Source: Lutibacter citreus
GTDB taxonomy: Bacteria; Bacteroidota; Bacteroidia; Flavobacteriales; Flavobacteriaceae
Length of the DNA: 64,000 bases
Direction: 5' to 3'
Assembly: GCF_003260195.1 (NCBI RefSeq)
Contig: NZ_QEIH01000001.1
Coordinates: forward strand, 1-64,000
A program made the translations under genes and the position numbers. How positions within the stretch are numbered: the first letter of the stretch is position 1; the number at the start of each line of letters is the position of its first letter. This document shows positions 9,249 through 18,160 of the stretch, one piece after another. The notes under the pieces are model-generated. The model had not been told where the DNA came from, did no database searches, and worked only from the letters and a program-made list of their open reading frames with translations.

Positions 9249-10724
9249 TTAATTGAGTTTAAATGTTTGGTTAAACTTAGGCATGTTATCTTTTTTCCAT
9301 TCTACACCTGTTTTTTTATCGTGCCACCATCTTGGCTGTATATTTGTTTTACTCCAGTTTTCAGCATCATTAACAAGGTTCTTTAAAATATCGGGGTGTT
9401 GTTTACTTAAATCTGATGTTTCACTAATATCTTGTTCAATATTAAAAAGTTTCCATTTTTGTTGGTAAATTTTTAAAGCTTTCCATTGGTTTTTTCTAAC
9501 TGCAACATCAGTAAATCCATTTCTATGGCGCATTACAAAAATATCATCATTAATATGAGCGTTTTTACCAGCTAAAAAATCATCCCAAATATTTTTACCA
9601 TCAAGTATTTTACCTTCTGGAATTTTAGCACCAGCCAATCTTGCAAAAGTTGGATAAAAATCAATTGCCATAATTGGATGATTAAACGTTTTTCCAGATG
9701 GAACTATATTAGGCCAATGAAAGAACATAGGAACTCTAAATCCGCCTTCATAAGTGCTCCCTTTCCCTTCTTTAAGTGGTGAATTGGTAGCACCAGCTGA
9801 AGTTTTACCACCATTATCGCTTAAAAAAACAATTAGTGTATTGTTGTATTTTCCAGTAGCTTTTAAAGTTTCAACTATTTTACCAACACCTCTATCCATA
9901 GCATATACCATACCTGCGTAGGTGCGTCTTTTTTCGTCTTTTATACTTTGAAAATGTTTCATGTCATCTTCTTTAGCTTCAAGGGGTGTATGTGGAGCAT
10001 TGTAAGATAAATACAAAAAGAATGGATCTTTCTTTTTGGCAGCCTCAGTAATAAATCGTGACCCTTCTCTAGTTAAAGCGTCAGTGATGTATTCTGTTTC
10101 TATAACTTCTTTACCGTTATGTTCTAGAGGAAGAAAATATTCAAATATAACTTGTTTGCCATTTTTCTTTTGAGCTTCATATTTAGCTCTGTATTCTTTA
10201 GGGAAATAGCTATGTCCACCACCTAAAAAACCGTAAAAATCATCAAAACCTCTATTGTTTGGGTGGTATTTTTCAACAGCTCCTAAGTGCCATTTACCCA
10301 TAACTCCTGTTTGATAGCCTGCATTATGCAAAACCTTACTAATAAAAGTTTCATTTAAAGAAATACCTTCGCCAATTGTTTCACTATTTGGAGGAAGATT
10401 AAATTGAGCCCCAATTTTGTGAGCATATCTTCCCGTCATTAAACTAGTTCTGCTTGGGCCACAAAAAGGGTGAGATACATAGGCTGAAGTGAAAATAGTT
10501 CCCTTTTGGGCTAAGGCATCTAAATTTGGTGTTATAATATCTTTTGAGCCATTAAAGCCAACATCTGAATATCCCAAATCATCAGCTAAAATTATTATAA
10601 TATTAGGTTTTTCTGGAGTTGATTTTACAGTTGTTTTTGTAGCGTTAGGTTTTACGGAATTACATCCAATAAAAACAAATAAAAAGAAGTAAACTGCTAA
10701 TTTAAAAATGTTAAATGATTTCAT
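9249..10724 (-). CDS. S1 family sulfatase, lipoprotein
   Basis: A 491-residue formylglycine-dependent sulfatase with lipobox FIGC at Cys21. It has the metal-binding Asp pair in IIILADDLGYSD (48-49), the C-x-P-S-R maturation motif at Cys88 (FCGPSRTSLMTGR), and GKWHLG and LSDNGG downstream, all standard for the S1 sulfatase fold. The cysteine must be converted to formylglycine by an anaerobic or FGE-type enzyme not found in this window. Its closest relative here is the sulfatase at 38714-40192, which has the same length and the same GFNGSKDIITPN and GGGHxYFP segments. It is separated from the upstream small gene by a terminator, so it is probably its own unit. The target position on the galactan cannot be read from sequence alone. 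Confidence 0.93.
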   Translation of the reverse strand: MKSFNIFKLAVYFFLFVFIGCNSVKPNATKTTVKSTPEKPNIIIILADDLGYSDVGFNGSKDIITPNLDALAQKGTIFTSAYVSHPFCGPSRTSLMTGRYAHKIGAQFNLPPNSETIGEGISLNETFISKVLHNAGYQTGVMGKWHLGAVEKYHPNNRGFDDFYGFLGGGHSYFPKEYRAKYEAQKKNGKQVIFEYFLPLEHNGKEVIETEYITDALTREGSRFITEAAKKKDPFFLYLSYNAPHTPLEAKEDDMKHFQSIKDEKRRTYAGMVYAMDRGVGKIVETLKATGKYNNTLIVFLSDNGGKTSAGATNSPLKEGKGSTYEGGFRVPMFFHWPNIVPSGKTFNHPIMAIDFYPTFARLAGAKIPEGKILDGKNIWDDFLAGKNAHINDDIFVMRHRNGFTDVAVRKNQWKALKIYQQKWKLFNIEQDISETSDLSKQHPDILKNLVNDAENWSKTNIQPRWWHDKKTGVEWKKDNMPKFNQTFKLN

Positions 10725-10779
10725 GATTTTTTATAAAAAGGGAAATACTATAAATAGAATATGTTTAAAGGTTTTAGTG

Positions 10780-10813
10780 AAAAAAAGAAGATCTAATTTA
10801 GACCTTCTTTTTT
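10780..10813 (-). terminator. Terminator of the VOC-GH16 operon
   Basis: AAAAAAGAAG (10781-10790) pairs with CTTCTTTTTT (10804-10813), with inner TCTAA/TTAGA pairing. On the - strand it follows the small secreted-protein gene. Confidence 0.7.
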
Positions 10814-10822
10814 AAAGTTTGG

Positions 10823-11179
10823 TTATTTGAGGTTTTTTAATTCTTCTCGCATTTTATTCATAAAAGGAACAAGTTCTTTATAAGGTTTTCCTGTAAGTTT
10901 TATTAATTTGTTATGAAATGTAGTACTAATTTCTTTAGATTGTGCTTTTTTTTCGTCTTTAGTAATCTCATTTGCTTTGGCTTTTTTTTGTAATGAAAAG
11001 TAATCTAAAACCATAGCTGTTCTAAAACTAGTTAAGTCTTTTGTTTGAGCATCATCTAAATTAAATTCAGTTTTAGTTGCATTTACAAAATGGTTAATTT
11101 GTTTTTGTTGCCATTTATTTTGACCAAATGTTACAGTTACTGTAACTAATAATACTAATGTTAAAATAATTCGTTTCAT
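10823..11179 (-). CDS. Small secreted helical protein of unknown function
   Basis: 118 residues with a clear signal peptide (MKRIILTLVLLVTVTVTFGQ, cleavage near residue 20). The mature part is short, highly charged and predicted helical, rich in Lys, Glu and Gln, with no cysteine and no catalytic motif I recognise. It resembles in size and composition small periplasmic helical proteins, but I cannot assign a family. It starts 13 bases after the GH16 gene and shares its operon, followed by a terminator, so it was probably retained with galactan degradation. Possible roles are chaperone or accessory protein; neither is demonstrated. Confidence 0.75.
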   Translation of the reverse strand: MKRIILTLVLLVTVTVTFGQNKWQQKQINHFVNATKTEFNLDDAQTKDLTSFRTAMVLDYFSLQKKAKANEITKDEKKAQSKEISTTFHNKLIKLTGKPYKELVPFMNKMREELKNLK

Positions 11180-11192
11180 AATTTAATTTGTT

Positions 11193-12218
11193 TTAATTTT
11201 TTTGTTTTTGCCAAACTCTCATGTATTCAATTTCAAAGTCTACAACTCCATCTTTCTTTTTACCTTCTGGGCTGTTTAATTCTAAATCATCCAAACTGTC
11301 TGGAACTCCATGCCAAGGAAATGTTTCTTGATCTAACCAAATATGTATTGGTCCATCCATTACCCAACCATTTGGTAAATTTTTATTTTTAGCAAAAGCA
11401 TTTACCTGTTCTTTTGTTGCCTGTGTAAATAATTTTCCATCTACATAAAGTTTCATGCCGTTTTCATTCCATTCAATTCCATACACATGAAAATCATCGG
11501 CAACTCTAAAACCATAATCTAAATGTTCCGTATAAACAGTTTCTCCTTTTCCTTCTTTGCTCCAATCATGAATAGACCACCAAAGTTCACGGTCTTTACC
11601 ATTTTTTTCTTTAATAGGCATTCTATGATCTCCAAATTGCTCAAAAATATCTAGTTCAGTTTGGCTTCCAGTAGCCCAAAATGCACTTGTGATTTCGGCA
11701 TCTGCAGCTTTACTTTTTATTTCCATATAGCCATATTTAAATTCTCTACGGCCAACAAAACAAGCGGTTGTAAGGTTTTTAAATTTTTCTACTTTTTTAT
11801 CAGGCCCCCAAGTTTGCTTATTATCATCACTAAATGGGAATTCTGGTTCCCAACGTGTTTCTAAAATAAGTTTTCCATTTTCCAATCTGTAATTACGACC
11901 TGAAAATTGAGAAGGAGCTCGTCCTTTCCATACTTTTTTGTTGGGATGATCAGGATCTTTATAAACAGGTTTTCCATTTTCAAATTTACCTACAATATAC
12001 CATTTGTCTTCATCAATAGACGTTGCATCAAATTCATCACTAACCTCTTTGTTTAAAACCCAATTTCCAGTATTATTCTTATCAGAAAATGGTAGAATCT
12101 CATTAGAATTACTAGTGTTTTGTTCAATAGCTTTGCTTTTTTGAGCATTGCATGCTAACAATGTAAATAGTAGAGAAGACCCAAAAATTAAAACAGCGCT
12201 ATTTTTTATTTTAAACAT
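11193..12218 (-). CDS. GH16 endo-galactanase, lipoprotein (copy 1)
   Basis: 341 residues with lipobox LLAC at Cys23. The single GH16 jelly-roll domain (about 45-338) carries ELDIFEQFG, giving the beta-bulge ExDxxE catalytic set Glu188, Asp190 and Glu193. Other shared motifs are WKGRAPSQFSG, KSKAADAEITSAFWATG and IWLDQETFPWHG, which also occur in the GH16 proteins at 33733 and 47425. GH16 retaining enzymes cut internal beta-1,4 bonds of algal galactans and glucans. These motifs suggest the agarase/porphyranase/furcellaranase branch rather than classical kappa-carrageenase (EIDVVE), and the surrounding enzymes point to a 3,6-anhydro-D-galactose substrate. The subfamily is not certain. It lies 1 base after the VOC gene. 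Confidence 0.92.
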   Translation of the reverse strand: MFKIKNSAVLIFGSSLLFTLLACNAQKSKAIEQNTSNSNEILPFSDKNNTGNWVLNKEVSDEFDATSIDEDKWYIVGKFENGKPVYKDPDHPNKKVWKGRAPSQFSGRNYRLENGKLILETRWEPEFPFSDDNKQTWGPDKKVEKFKNLTTACFVGRREFKYGYMEIKSKAADAEITSAFWATGSQTELDIFEQFGDHRMPIKEKNGKDRELWWSIHDWSKEGKGETVYTEHLDYGFRVADDFHVYGIEWNENGMKLYVDGKLFTQATKEQVNAFAKNKNLPNGWVMDGPIHIWLDQETFPWHGVPDSLDDLELNSPEGKKKDGVVDFEIEYMRVWQKQKN

Positions 12219-12219
12219 A

Positions 12220-12543
12220 TTATGATTCTTTAATTTCTAAAAATTCAACTGGAGATCCATTATGCTCAATATAAACAACACGCACCCCAATGGCAGGAGA
12301 GAAGATTGCTCCCAAAACATTTCGCCCTTCTATTGCATCTTCTATGCTATCTACAAAATAAGATACATGAGGCATAGTTTTTACCATTTCAGAGACATCG
12401 CTATCATTATCAAATTTTACATACTCAACGCTGTATTCATCTTTAGCAAAATCAGTATAATGGAATTTTCCAGGTTCGCAAAAACCATCCCAATTTTTAT
12501 CCTCAGTTGTTGGTATTCCTATATGACTAAATTTATAATTCAT
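12220..12543 (-). CDS. VOC (glyoxalase/dioxygenase fold) superfamily protein
   Basis: 107 residues with no signal peptide, so cytoplasmic. It shows the paired beta-alpha-beta-beta-beta arrangement of the vicinal oxygen chelate fold: KFSHIGIPT at the N terminus (His7), TMPHVSYFVDS in the middle (His59), and SPVEFLEIKE at the end (Glu103 region). These are plausible metal ligands. It is the first gene of a three-gene operon with GH16 and a small secreted protein, and a GGTAA-type operator sits about 85 bases upstream. VOC proteins include isomerases, lyases and dioxygenases. A role in handling an unstable sugar aldehyde such as anhydrogalactose is possible but speculative. Confidence 0.82.
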   Translation of the reverse strand: MNYKFSHIGIPTTEDKNWDGFCEPGKFHYTDFAKDEYSVEYVKFDNDSDVSEMVKTMPHVSYFVDSIEDAIEGRNVLGAIFSPAIGVRVVYIEHNGSPVEFLEIKES

Positions 12544-12620
12544 AATATATTTTGTTAAAGTTAAAATTCTTATTAAACAATTGTTTTACAAAAGAAGTTG
12601 GTTTTTTATAAATCATATTG

Positions 12621-12654
12621 TTGAAAATTACCTCCTTATAGTTGTATTTTATCT
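12621..12654 (-). promoter_or_regulatory. GGTAA-type operator upstream of the VOC-GH16 operon
   Basis: On the - strand this reads AGATAAAATAC, then AGGAGGTAATTTTCAAC and CAATAT. It aligns almost base for base with the element at 52694-52721. TTTTG lies about 35 bases nearer the gene (12589-12593) as a possible -7 remnant. Confidence 0.5.
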
Positions 12655-13305
12655 TACTATTGAAATAATCATTTATTTTGGATTGAAAAAAAATAAATAA
12701 TTGGAAAATGAGTTTTAATTGCTTGTTAATGAATTATTTATTTATACGGTTTTTAAGTGATAAAACAATTATAAAGTACATTAAACTTATGTAGAAAGAT
12801 GTTTCTGATTGTATAGATAAAAATGTTTACTGGGTACCTTAAATAACCCTTATAAATTAGCTAACCTTTCCAATAATTCAAAGTCTTCAAGTATTGAAAA
12901 ATTAACTAGAAAACATATTTAAGAATTAACATTTAAGTAGAATTTTTTAAAGGACTTTCATTAATAAAAAGTTTGGAAAAACATACGTAAATCTTAAAAA
13001 ATCTAAAAAATAGGGAGGTAAAATCGGATTAATTAGGGGTAAATTTTATAAATATTTTAACGAAAATATATGCTCTATTTGCATATAAGAATTATCTGTA
13101 ACTGAAAATTAGTAATTTATTTCTAATGTAAACAATAAGGAATATATTTTTAAAAACGTATTAACATTCAGTTATATAGGATTTTAAGAGTTTAATTGAG
13201 CTGTGTTAACAAAAAGGTGGATTCTTAAAAAACTTAAGAGTTTAAAAAATGAATACTTAACTCAATTTTAAAAAAGATTAAAAAAAATAAACTAAAGTTA
13301 ATCGG
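12655..13305. other. Long AT-rich intergenic region before susC
   Basis: No gene is seen. It contains a GGTAA operator pair (13017 and 13038), a TATTTG box (13076-13081) and a leader of about 220 bases. The leader carries a 12-bp direct repeat TTAAGAGTTTAA at 13184-13195 and 13234-13245, and a near-inverted pair TTTAATTGAG (13191-13200) and CTCAATTTTA (13261-13270). Confidence 0.6.
13013..13081 (+). promoter_or_regulatory. Candidate operator and promoter of susC
   Basis: GGTAA at 13017 and GGTAAA at 13038 are direct repeats 21 bp apart, with GGATTAATTA between them. TATTTG (13076-13081), a degenerate -7 box, lies 33 bases after the inner repeat. The layout resembles the element before the aldolase at 63011, which also has 21-bp spacing. 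Confidence 0.5.
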
Positions 13306-16300
13306 ATGAAAATTAAAAAATCATTATTATTTAGAAGAGTAAAAGCAAATTATTTGCTATTTACCTTATTTGCATTACTGTGTAGTTTTAATATACAAGC
13401 GCAAAAAATTACTGTAAAAGGTGTTGTTTCTGATAGCAGTGGTCCAATGCCGGGTGTTACTGTTTTGGTACAAGGCACTTCAAATGGAACAACAACTAAT
13501 TTTGATGGGGAGTACACAATTAATGCTAAAATTGGGGAAGTTCTTCAATTTAGCTTTCTTGGTATGATAAGTCAATCATTAAAAATAAAATCTGAAACAT
13601 TAAATGTTATTTTAACATCTGATATTTCAGCCTTAGAAGAAGTTGTAGTGATTGGATATGGAACTGTTAAAAAGAAAGAGTTAACAGGTGCCGTTACACA
13701 GGTGAAAGCTGAGGATTTAGAAAAGATTATTTCAGCAGATTTGGGAGATGTTTTACAAGGGCAAGCAGCTGGTGTAAATGTTATTAGTTCATCAGATCCA
13801 GGAGGTGCTTCAGAAATTTTAATTAGAGGTATTACAACCTTGGGAGATAACACACCTTTGTATGTGGTTGATGGAATTATTCAAGAAAGCGACCCTAGAA
13901 TCGCGCCAAGTGATATTCAAACTATTGATATTTTAAAGGATGCTGCTTCAACGGCTATTTATGGTTCTCGTGGTGCAACTGGTGTAATTTTAATTACAAC
14001 TAAACAAGGTAAAGAAGGATCTTTACAAATTAGAACAAATGCTAGTTTTGCAATTCAGCACAGAAATGCTGCAAACCCTTTAATGAATTCTTTAGAGCAA
14101 TCTTATTTTAATATTGTTACACAACGTAATGTGGTTGGTGCTTATGATGATGATGTTGTTTTAAGAATGGCAAATTCAAAATATAGTTTTCAGAATGAAA
14201 CAGATTTGAATGACATTGTATTTAGAAATGATGTTCCTACTCAAAATTACAACACTAACATTTCTGGAGGAACAAAAGATATTACTTACAATGTATCTAT
14301 GGGGCTTTTTGATCAAGAAGGTTTAATGGTTAATTCTGGTTTTCAGCGTTTTAGTACACGTGCTAATACTGTTTACAAAAAGAATAAGTTAAGAATACAG
14401 ACAAGTACAGGTATTACAATTGAAAAAAGAGATATTCCTCAAAATAGTTTAATTGTTCAGTCTATAAAATATTTTCCAACTCAAAATACAATTGATTTAG
14501 ACGATTCTGGTGATTTAGAAACATTAGGAGGTGATGACTCTAACAGATTAGGTTGGGTTTTAAATAGTTTAAAAACTACTGATAATTCTAAAACAGTAAG
14601 AACAAATACTTCTGTTAAAATAGATTACGAATTGATAGAAGGTTTAAGACTTTCGGCAAATGGAGGTATTACAACAATGAATTCTACGCGTAAAAGGTTT
14701 GTTCCTTATCAATTAATAACAAATCTTCAAAACGGTACTACAAGTAATCCTTCAGATAGCTCTATAAGAATGACTTCTGATGATAGAACTTCTTATAGTT
14801 TAGATGTTGGTGCAACGTACCAAAAAGAAATTGGAGATCATAAAATAACAGCAGCGGCATATATAACTTCAGAACAATATGAGTATGAAGGTTACTATGC
14901 AGAAAGAGCTGGAGTTATTGACCCAGATATTCAAGTTTTAAACGCAGGGACACTTGAAATGGATGTGGGTTCAAGTACTGGTTATACTGATAAGTTAATT
15001 GGTACAATTGGAAGACTTCAATATGATTATAAAGGAAAATACTTATTAAGTTCAAGTATTCGTAGAGACGGATCATCAAAATTTGCACCAGGTAATAAAT
15101 GGGGGGTTTTTCCATCTGTAGCTGTTGCATGGAATGTTTCAGATGAAAACTTTTGGAGTTCTTTAAAAAGTACAGTGAATAATTTTAAAGTAAGAGCTTC
15201 TCAGGGTTCAGTAGGAAATCAAAGAATACAATCTTACCAGTTTTCAGCAGGGATAGAACAAAATGTTGATTATGTTCTTACAAATGCTAATGGGGAAGAA
15301 ATACTTGGTGGTGGAGCAACACAAACTAGTTTTGCCAATGAATTATTAAAATGGGAAACTACAACTCAAACTAATATTGGTGTTGATTTAGGGTTGTTTA
15401 AAAATAAATTAACCATATCTGCAGAATACTATACTACGGATAAGGAAGATATGTTATTCCCAGTAATTTTATCACCTTCTGCAGGTGGGGGTTCTAATGC
15501 TCAAGTTGTTTTAAATATAGGGAATATGACTAATAAAGGAGCTGAAATTTCTGTTGGTTATAGAGGAAAAGCAGGAAAGGTAAATTACAGAATGAATGGT
15601 ACTTTTTCAACTAACAAAAATGAAATCACAAATATTAACGGACAAAGTGATTTCTTATTTACAAATGATTATGGTTTAATAAGTGGAGCAAAAGATCAGT
15701 CTCAAGTTACCGCATTGGCTTTAGGTCATGAAGCAGGAGCATTTTATTTGTTAACTACCAATGGAATTATTGATACGGAAGCAAAACTACTTGATTATCA
15801 AAAATTAGTGCCTAGTGCAAGAATGGGTGATGTTATATTTAACAATACCAATGGTGATGATAAAATTGATAATAACGATAGAGTTTATAGTGGTAGCGGA
15901 TTACCTGATTTTGAAATTGGATATAACTTTAATGCAAATTACAAAGGTTTTGATTTTGCAATGAACTGGTATGGTGCTTTTGGTCAAGAAATTATGAACG
16001 GAGCAAAAGCAACAGCATATGCTTATGGAAGACATAAAGATTTAATTTACCAATGGTCACCTCAAAATACAGAAACAACAATTCCTGCTTATAGAGGAGA
16101 TCTAAAAAAACACCCTAACTTTATAGGTTATAGTGATTTATGGTTGGAAGATGGTTCTTATGTTCGATTAAAATCTGTAACTGTAGGTTATAGTTTATCA
16201 AAAAAAGCATTGGAAAAATTAGGGTTTTCAAAGCTTAGATTTTATGTAAGTGCACAAAATCCTTTTACAATAACAGACTATTCTGGGTACAATCCAGAAG

Positions 16301-16389
16301 TAGGTGGTGGTATTACAGCAAGAGGACTTGATAAAGGTGTAGGGCCTGCTTCATCTCAATACTTGCTTGGGTTAAACTTTAACTTTTAA
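13306..16389 (+). CDS. susC: SusC/RagA family TonB-dependent outer-membrane transporter
   Basis: 1027 residues with a signal peptide ending near NIQAQ (about 33). A carboxypeptidase-regulatory-like domain follows (ITVKGVVSDSSGPMPGV, about 35-110), then the TonB box and plug start (EEVVVIGYGTVKKKELTGAV, about 116-136), the plug (to about 250), and a 22-strand beta-barrel ending in the aromatic QYLLGLNFNF. It imports oligosaccharides across the outer membrane using TonB energy, in complex with SusD encoded 12 bases downstream. It is the only SusC in the window, so it probably serves the whole galactan locus. A long leader separates it from its putative promoter, leaving room for post-transcriptional control. 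Confidence 0.97.
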   Translation: MKIKKSLLFRRVKANYLLFTLFALLCSFNIQAQKITVKGVVSDSSGPMPGVTVLVQGTSNGTTTNFDGEYTINAKIGEVLQFSFLGMISQSLKIKSETLNVILTSDISALEEVVVIGYGTVKKKELTGAVTQVKAEDLEKIISADLGDVLQGQAAGVNVISSSDPGGASEILIRGITTLGDNTPLYVVDGIIQESDPRIAPSDIQTIDILKDAASTAIYGSRGATGVILITTKQGKEGSLQIRTNASFAIQHRNAANPLMNSLEQSYFNIVTQRNVVGAYDDDVVLRMANSKYSFQNETDLNDIVFRNDVPTQNYNTNISGGTKDITYNVSMGLFDQEGLMVNSGFQRFSTRANTVYKKNKLRIQTSTGITIEKRDIPQNSLIVQSIKYFPTQNTIDLDDSGDLETLGGDDSNRLGWVLNSLKTTDNSKTVRTNTSVKIDYELIEGLRLSANGGITTMNSTRKRFVPYQLITNLQNGTTSNPSDSSIRMTSDDRTSYSLDVGATYQKEIGDHKITAAAYITSEQYEYEGYYAERAGVIDPDIQVLNAGTLEMDVGSSTGYTDKLIGTIGRLQYDYKGKYLLSSSIRRDGSSKFAPGNKWGVFPSVAVAWNVSDENFWSSLKSTVNNFKVRASQGSVGNQRIQSYQFSAGIEQNVDYVLTNANGEEILGGGATQTSFANELLKWETTTQTNIGVDLGLFKNKLTISAEYYTTDKEDMLFPVILSPSAGGGSNAQVVLNIGNMTNKGAEISVGYRGKAGKVNYRMNGTFSTNKNEITNINGQSDFLFTNDYGLISGAKDQSQVTALALGHEAGAFYLLTTNGIIDTEAKLLDYQKLVPSARMGDVIFNNTNGDDKIDNNDRVYSGSGLPDFEIGYNFNANYKGFDFAMNWYGAFGQEIMNGAKATAYAYGRHKDLIYQWSPQNTETTIPAYRGDLKKHPNFIGYSDLWLEDGSYVRLKSVTVGYSLSKKALEKLGFSKLRFYVSAQNPFTITDYSGYNPEVGGGITARGLDKGVGPASSQYLLGLNFNF

Positions 16390-16401
16390 TAAAACATAAT
16401 T

Positions 16402-18147
16402 ATGAAACATATAATATTTAAATATATACTATTAATTTTTGCAGTGAGTTTCTTAAGCTCTTGCGGTGATGAGTATTTGGATGAAAAAAATCCAAATGAA
16501 ATAGCTAAAGATAATTATTGGAGAAATTTATCTGAAACTGAAAAAGGATTAAATTCAGCATATCATACTTTAAATGTGCCAGCTTTGGTAAGTATAATTG
16601 AAGAGGCTCAAAGATCTGATATGGCATGGCCAGCGTATGCACGTCCTGTTCCAGGAACAATTAGCGAATTTTATAACCAAACGTATTCTAATAGTACTCC
16701 TGCAATTGCTAGTAAATGGGAAACTAACTATTTAGGTATTTTTAGAGCAAATCAGGTTATTGAAGGGTTAAATACTATAAAAGGAACAGTAGATGATGTT
16801 GAGTGGACTTCCCAAATGGCGCAAGCTCGTTTTTTAAGAGGTTTATTTCACTGGTATTTATATTCAACATTTAATAATGGTAGTATAATTATTCGTGATT
16901 ATGCACCAGTTACAAATGAAGATTTTAATAAAGGATTGTCTCCAGCTTCTGAGGTATTAGCATTCCTTAGAGAAGATTTAGAATATGCCTATGCAAATTT
17001 ATATGCTAAAGGTGAATACCCAAATGCATATGATGTAAATAGGGTTACTTCAGGTGCAGCAGCAACTGTTTTAGGTACTACGTATTTAATGGAGTTAAAT
17101 TATTCAAAAGCAATGGAATATTTTACAGATGTATTAAACAGTGGTGATTATGCATTGGAATATGATATGGCTAAATTATTTACAACTGCAGGTGAGTTTA
17201 ATCAAGAATCTATTCTTGAAATAAGTTATAATAATACGTTAAAACCAGAAGCAAACCTTTGGAATGGTGAAACTGTTACTAACAGGTTAAATCAGTTAAC
17301 AACAGGAACTGTAGGAGCTAATGCACCAACTTGGTTGGCATATAAATATAAAACAGAGCCAATGGATATTTTAGATGATAGAAATTATTATGTAAATGAA
17401 GATGGTGTTAGATTGCTTAGAAATGTACCATTAAGATGTTCAGCTATGATGGCTGTAATTGAAGATGGTCAAACGCCATATTATTTAACAAAATCAGTTT
17501 CTGAATATTCAAAATTTGGGGCAAATAACTGGGGTATTGGCTGGCATAAGAAATTCTCAAATCATGATATTGTAGAAAATGAAAATGATTTACCATACGG
17601 AACAACACAATCTGGTAAAAATGTAACTTTAAATAGATTGGCTGAAGTAATGTTAATGCAAGCTGAATGTTTAATTAAAACAGGTGATGGAGAAGGAGCT
17701 ATGCTACTTATGAATGAAATAAGAAAAAGATGGGGATTAGAGTTAATTGGTGAATCTGGATCAGATGTATCACATTCATATGACGAAAATACTTATTCTT
17801 TAGATGAATTAATGGAACATTTAATGTATGTTGAAAAACCTCTAGAAATGTCTTTAGAAGGTCATGCAATACGTTTTTTAGATTTAAAAAGATGGGGGAT
17901 AATTAAAGAGAATTTTAAAAAATTATCTGAACAAACATATTATGCAACTACGTATTTTTACACAAATTCAGAAGGAAAAGCAGCGAGTAAATGGAACTCT
18001 TCTGTAGTAAAAGAATTACCTACAACTGGGGTGCCTCAGGTTATTGATTTTGAATACGATATTCCTTATTCAAATTATAATGAAGCCTTACATAGTACTT
18101 TTCCAATCCCATTAACAGAGATTAATGCAAATACAAATATTAACTAA
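16402..18147 (+). CDS. susD: SusD/RagB family glycan-binding lipoprotein
   Basis: 581 residues with lipobox LSSC near residue 20. The acidic CGDEYLDE just after the Cys resembles the Bacteroidota surface-export signal. The N-terminal SusD-like helical domain and C-terminal RagB domain are typical, with motifs such as ARFLRGLFHWYLYSTFN, RLAEVMLMQAECLIKTGD and FLDLKRWGI. It caps SusC on the cell surface and binds incoming oligosaccharides. It starts 12 bases after susC and is followed 13 bases later by a third lipoprotein gene. Confidence 0.97.
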   Translation: MKHIIFKYILLIFAVSFLSSCGDEYLDEKNPNEIAKDNYWRNLSETEKGLNSAYHTLNVPALVSIIEEAQRSDMAWPAYARPVPGTISEFYNQTYSNSTPAIASKWETNYLGIFRANQVIEGLNTIKGTVDDVEWTSQMAQARFLRGLFHWYLYSTFNNGSIIIRDYAPVTNEDFNKGLSPASEVLAFLREDLEYAYANLYAKGEYPNAYDVNRVTSGAAATVLGTTYLMELNYSKAMEYFTDVLNSGDYALEYDMAKLFTTAGEFNQESILEISYNNTLKPEANLWNGETVTNRLNQLTTGTVGANAPTWLAYKYKTEPMDILDDRNYYVNEDGVRLLRNVPLRCSAMMAVIEDGQTPYYLTKSVSEYSKFGANNWGIGWHKKFSNHDIVENENDLPYGTTQSGKNVTLNRLAEVMLMQAECLIKTGDGEGAMLLMNEIRKRWGLELIGESGSDVSHSYDENTYSLDELMEHLMYVEKPLEMSLEGHAIRFLDLKRWGIIKENFKKLSEQTYYATTYFYTNSEGKAASKWNSSVVKELPTTGVPQVIDFEYDIPYSNYNEALHSTFPIPLTEINANTNIN

Positions 18148-18160
18148 AAAAAGATACAGA

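Noticed and set aside
12262-12558. 98-codon open frame on the + strand opposite the VOC gene
   Set aside because: It is antisense to a protein with a clear fold and operon position, has low-complexity Ile-rich translation and no motif.
14915-15130. 71-codon open frame antisense to susC
   Set aside because: The translation is unstructured and overlaps conserved barrel-coding sequence.
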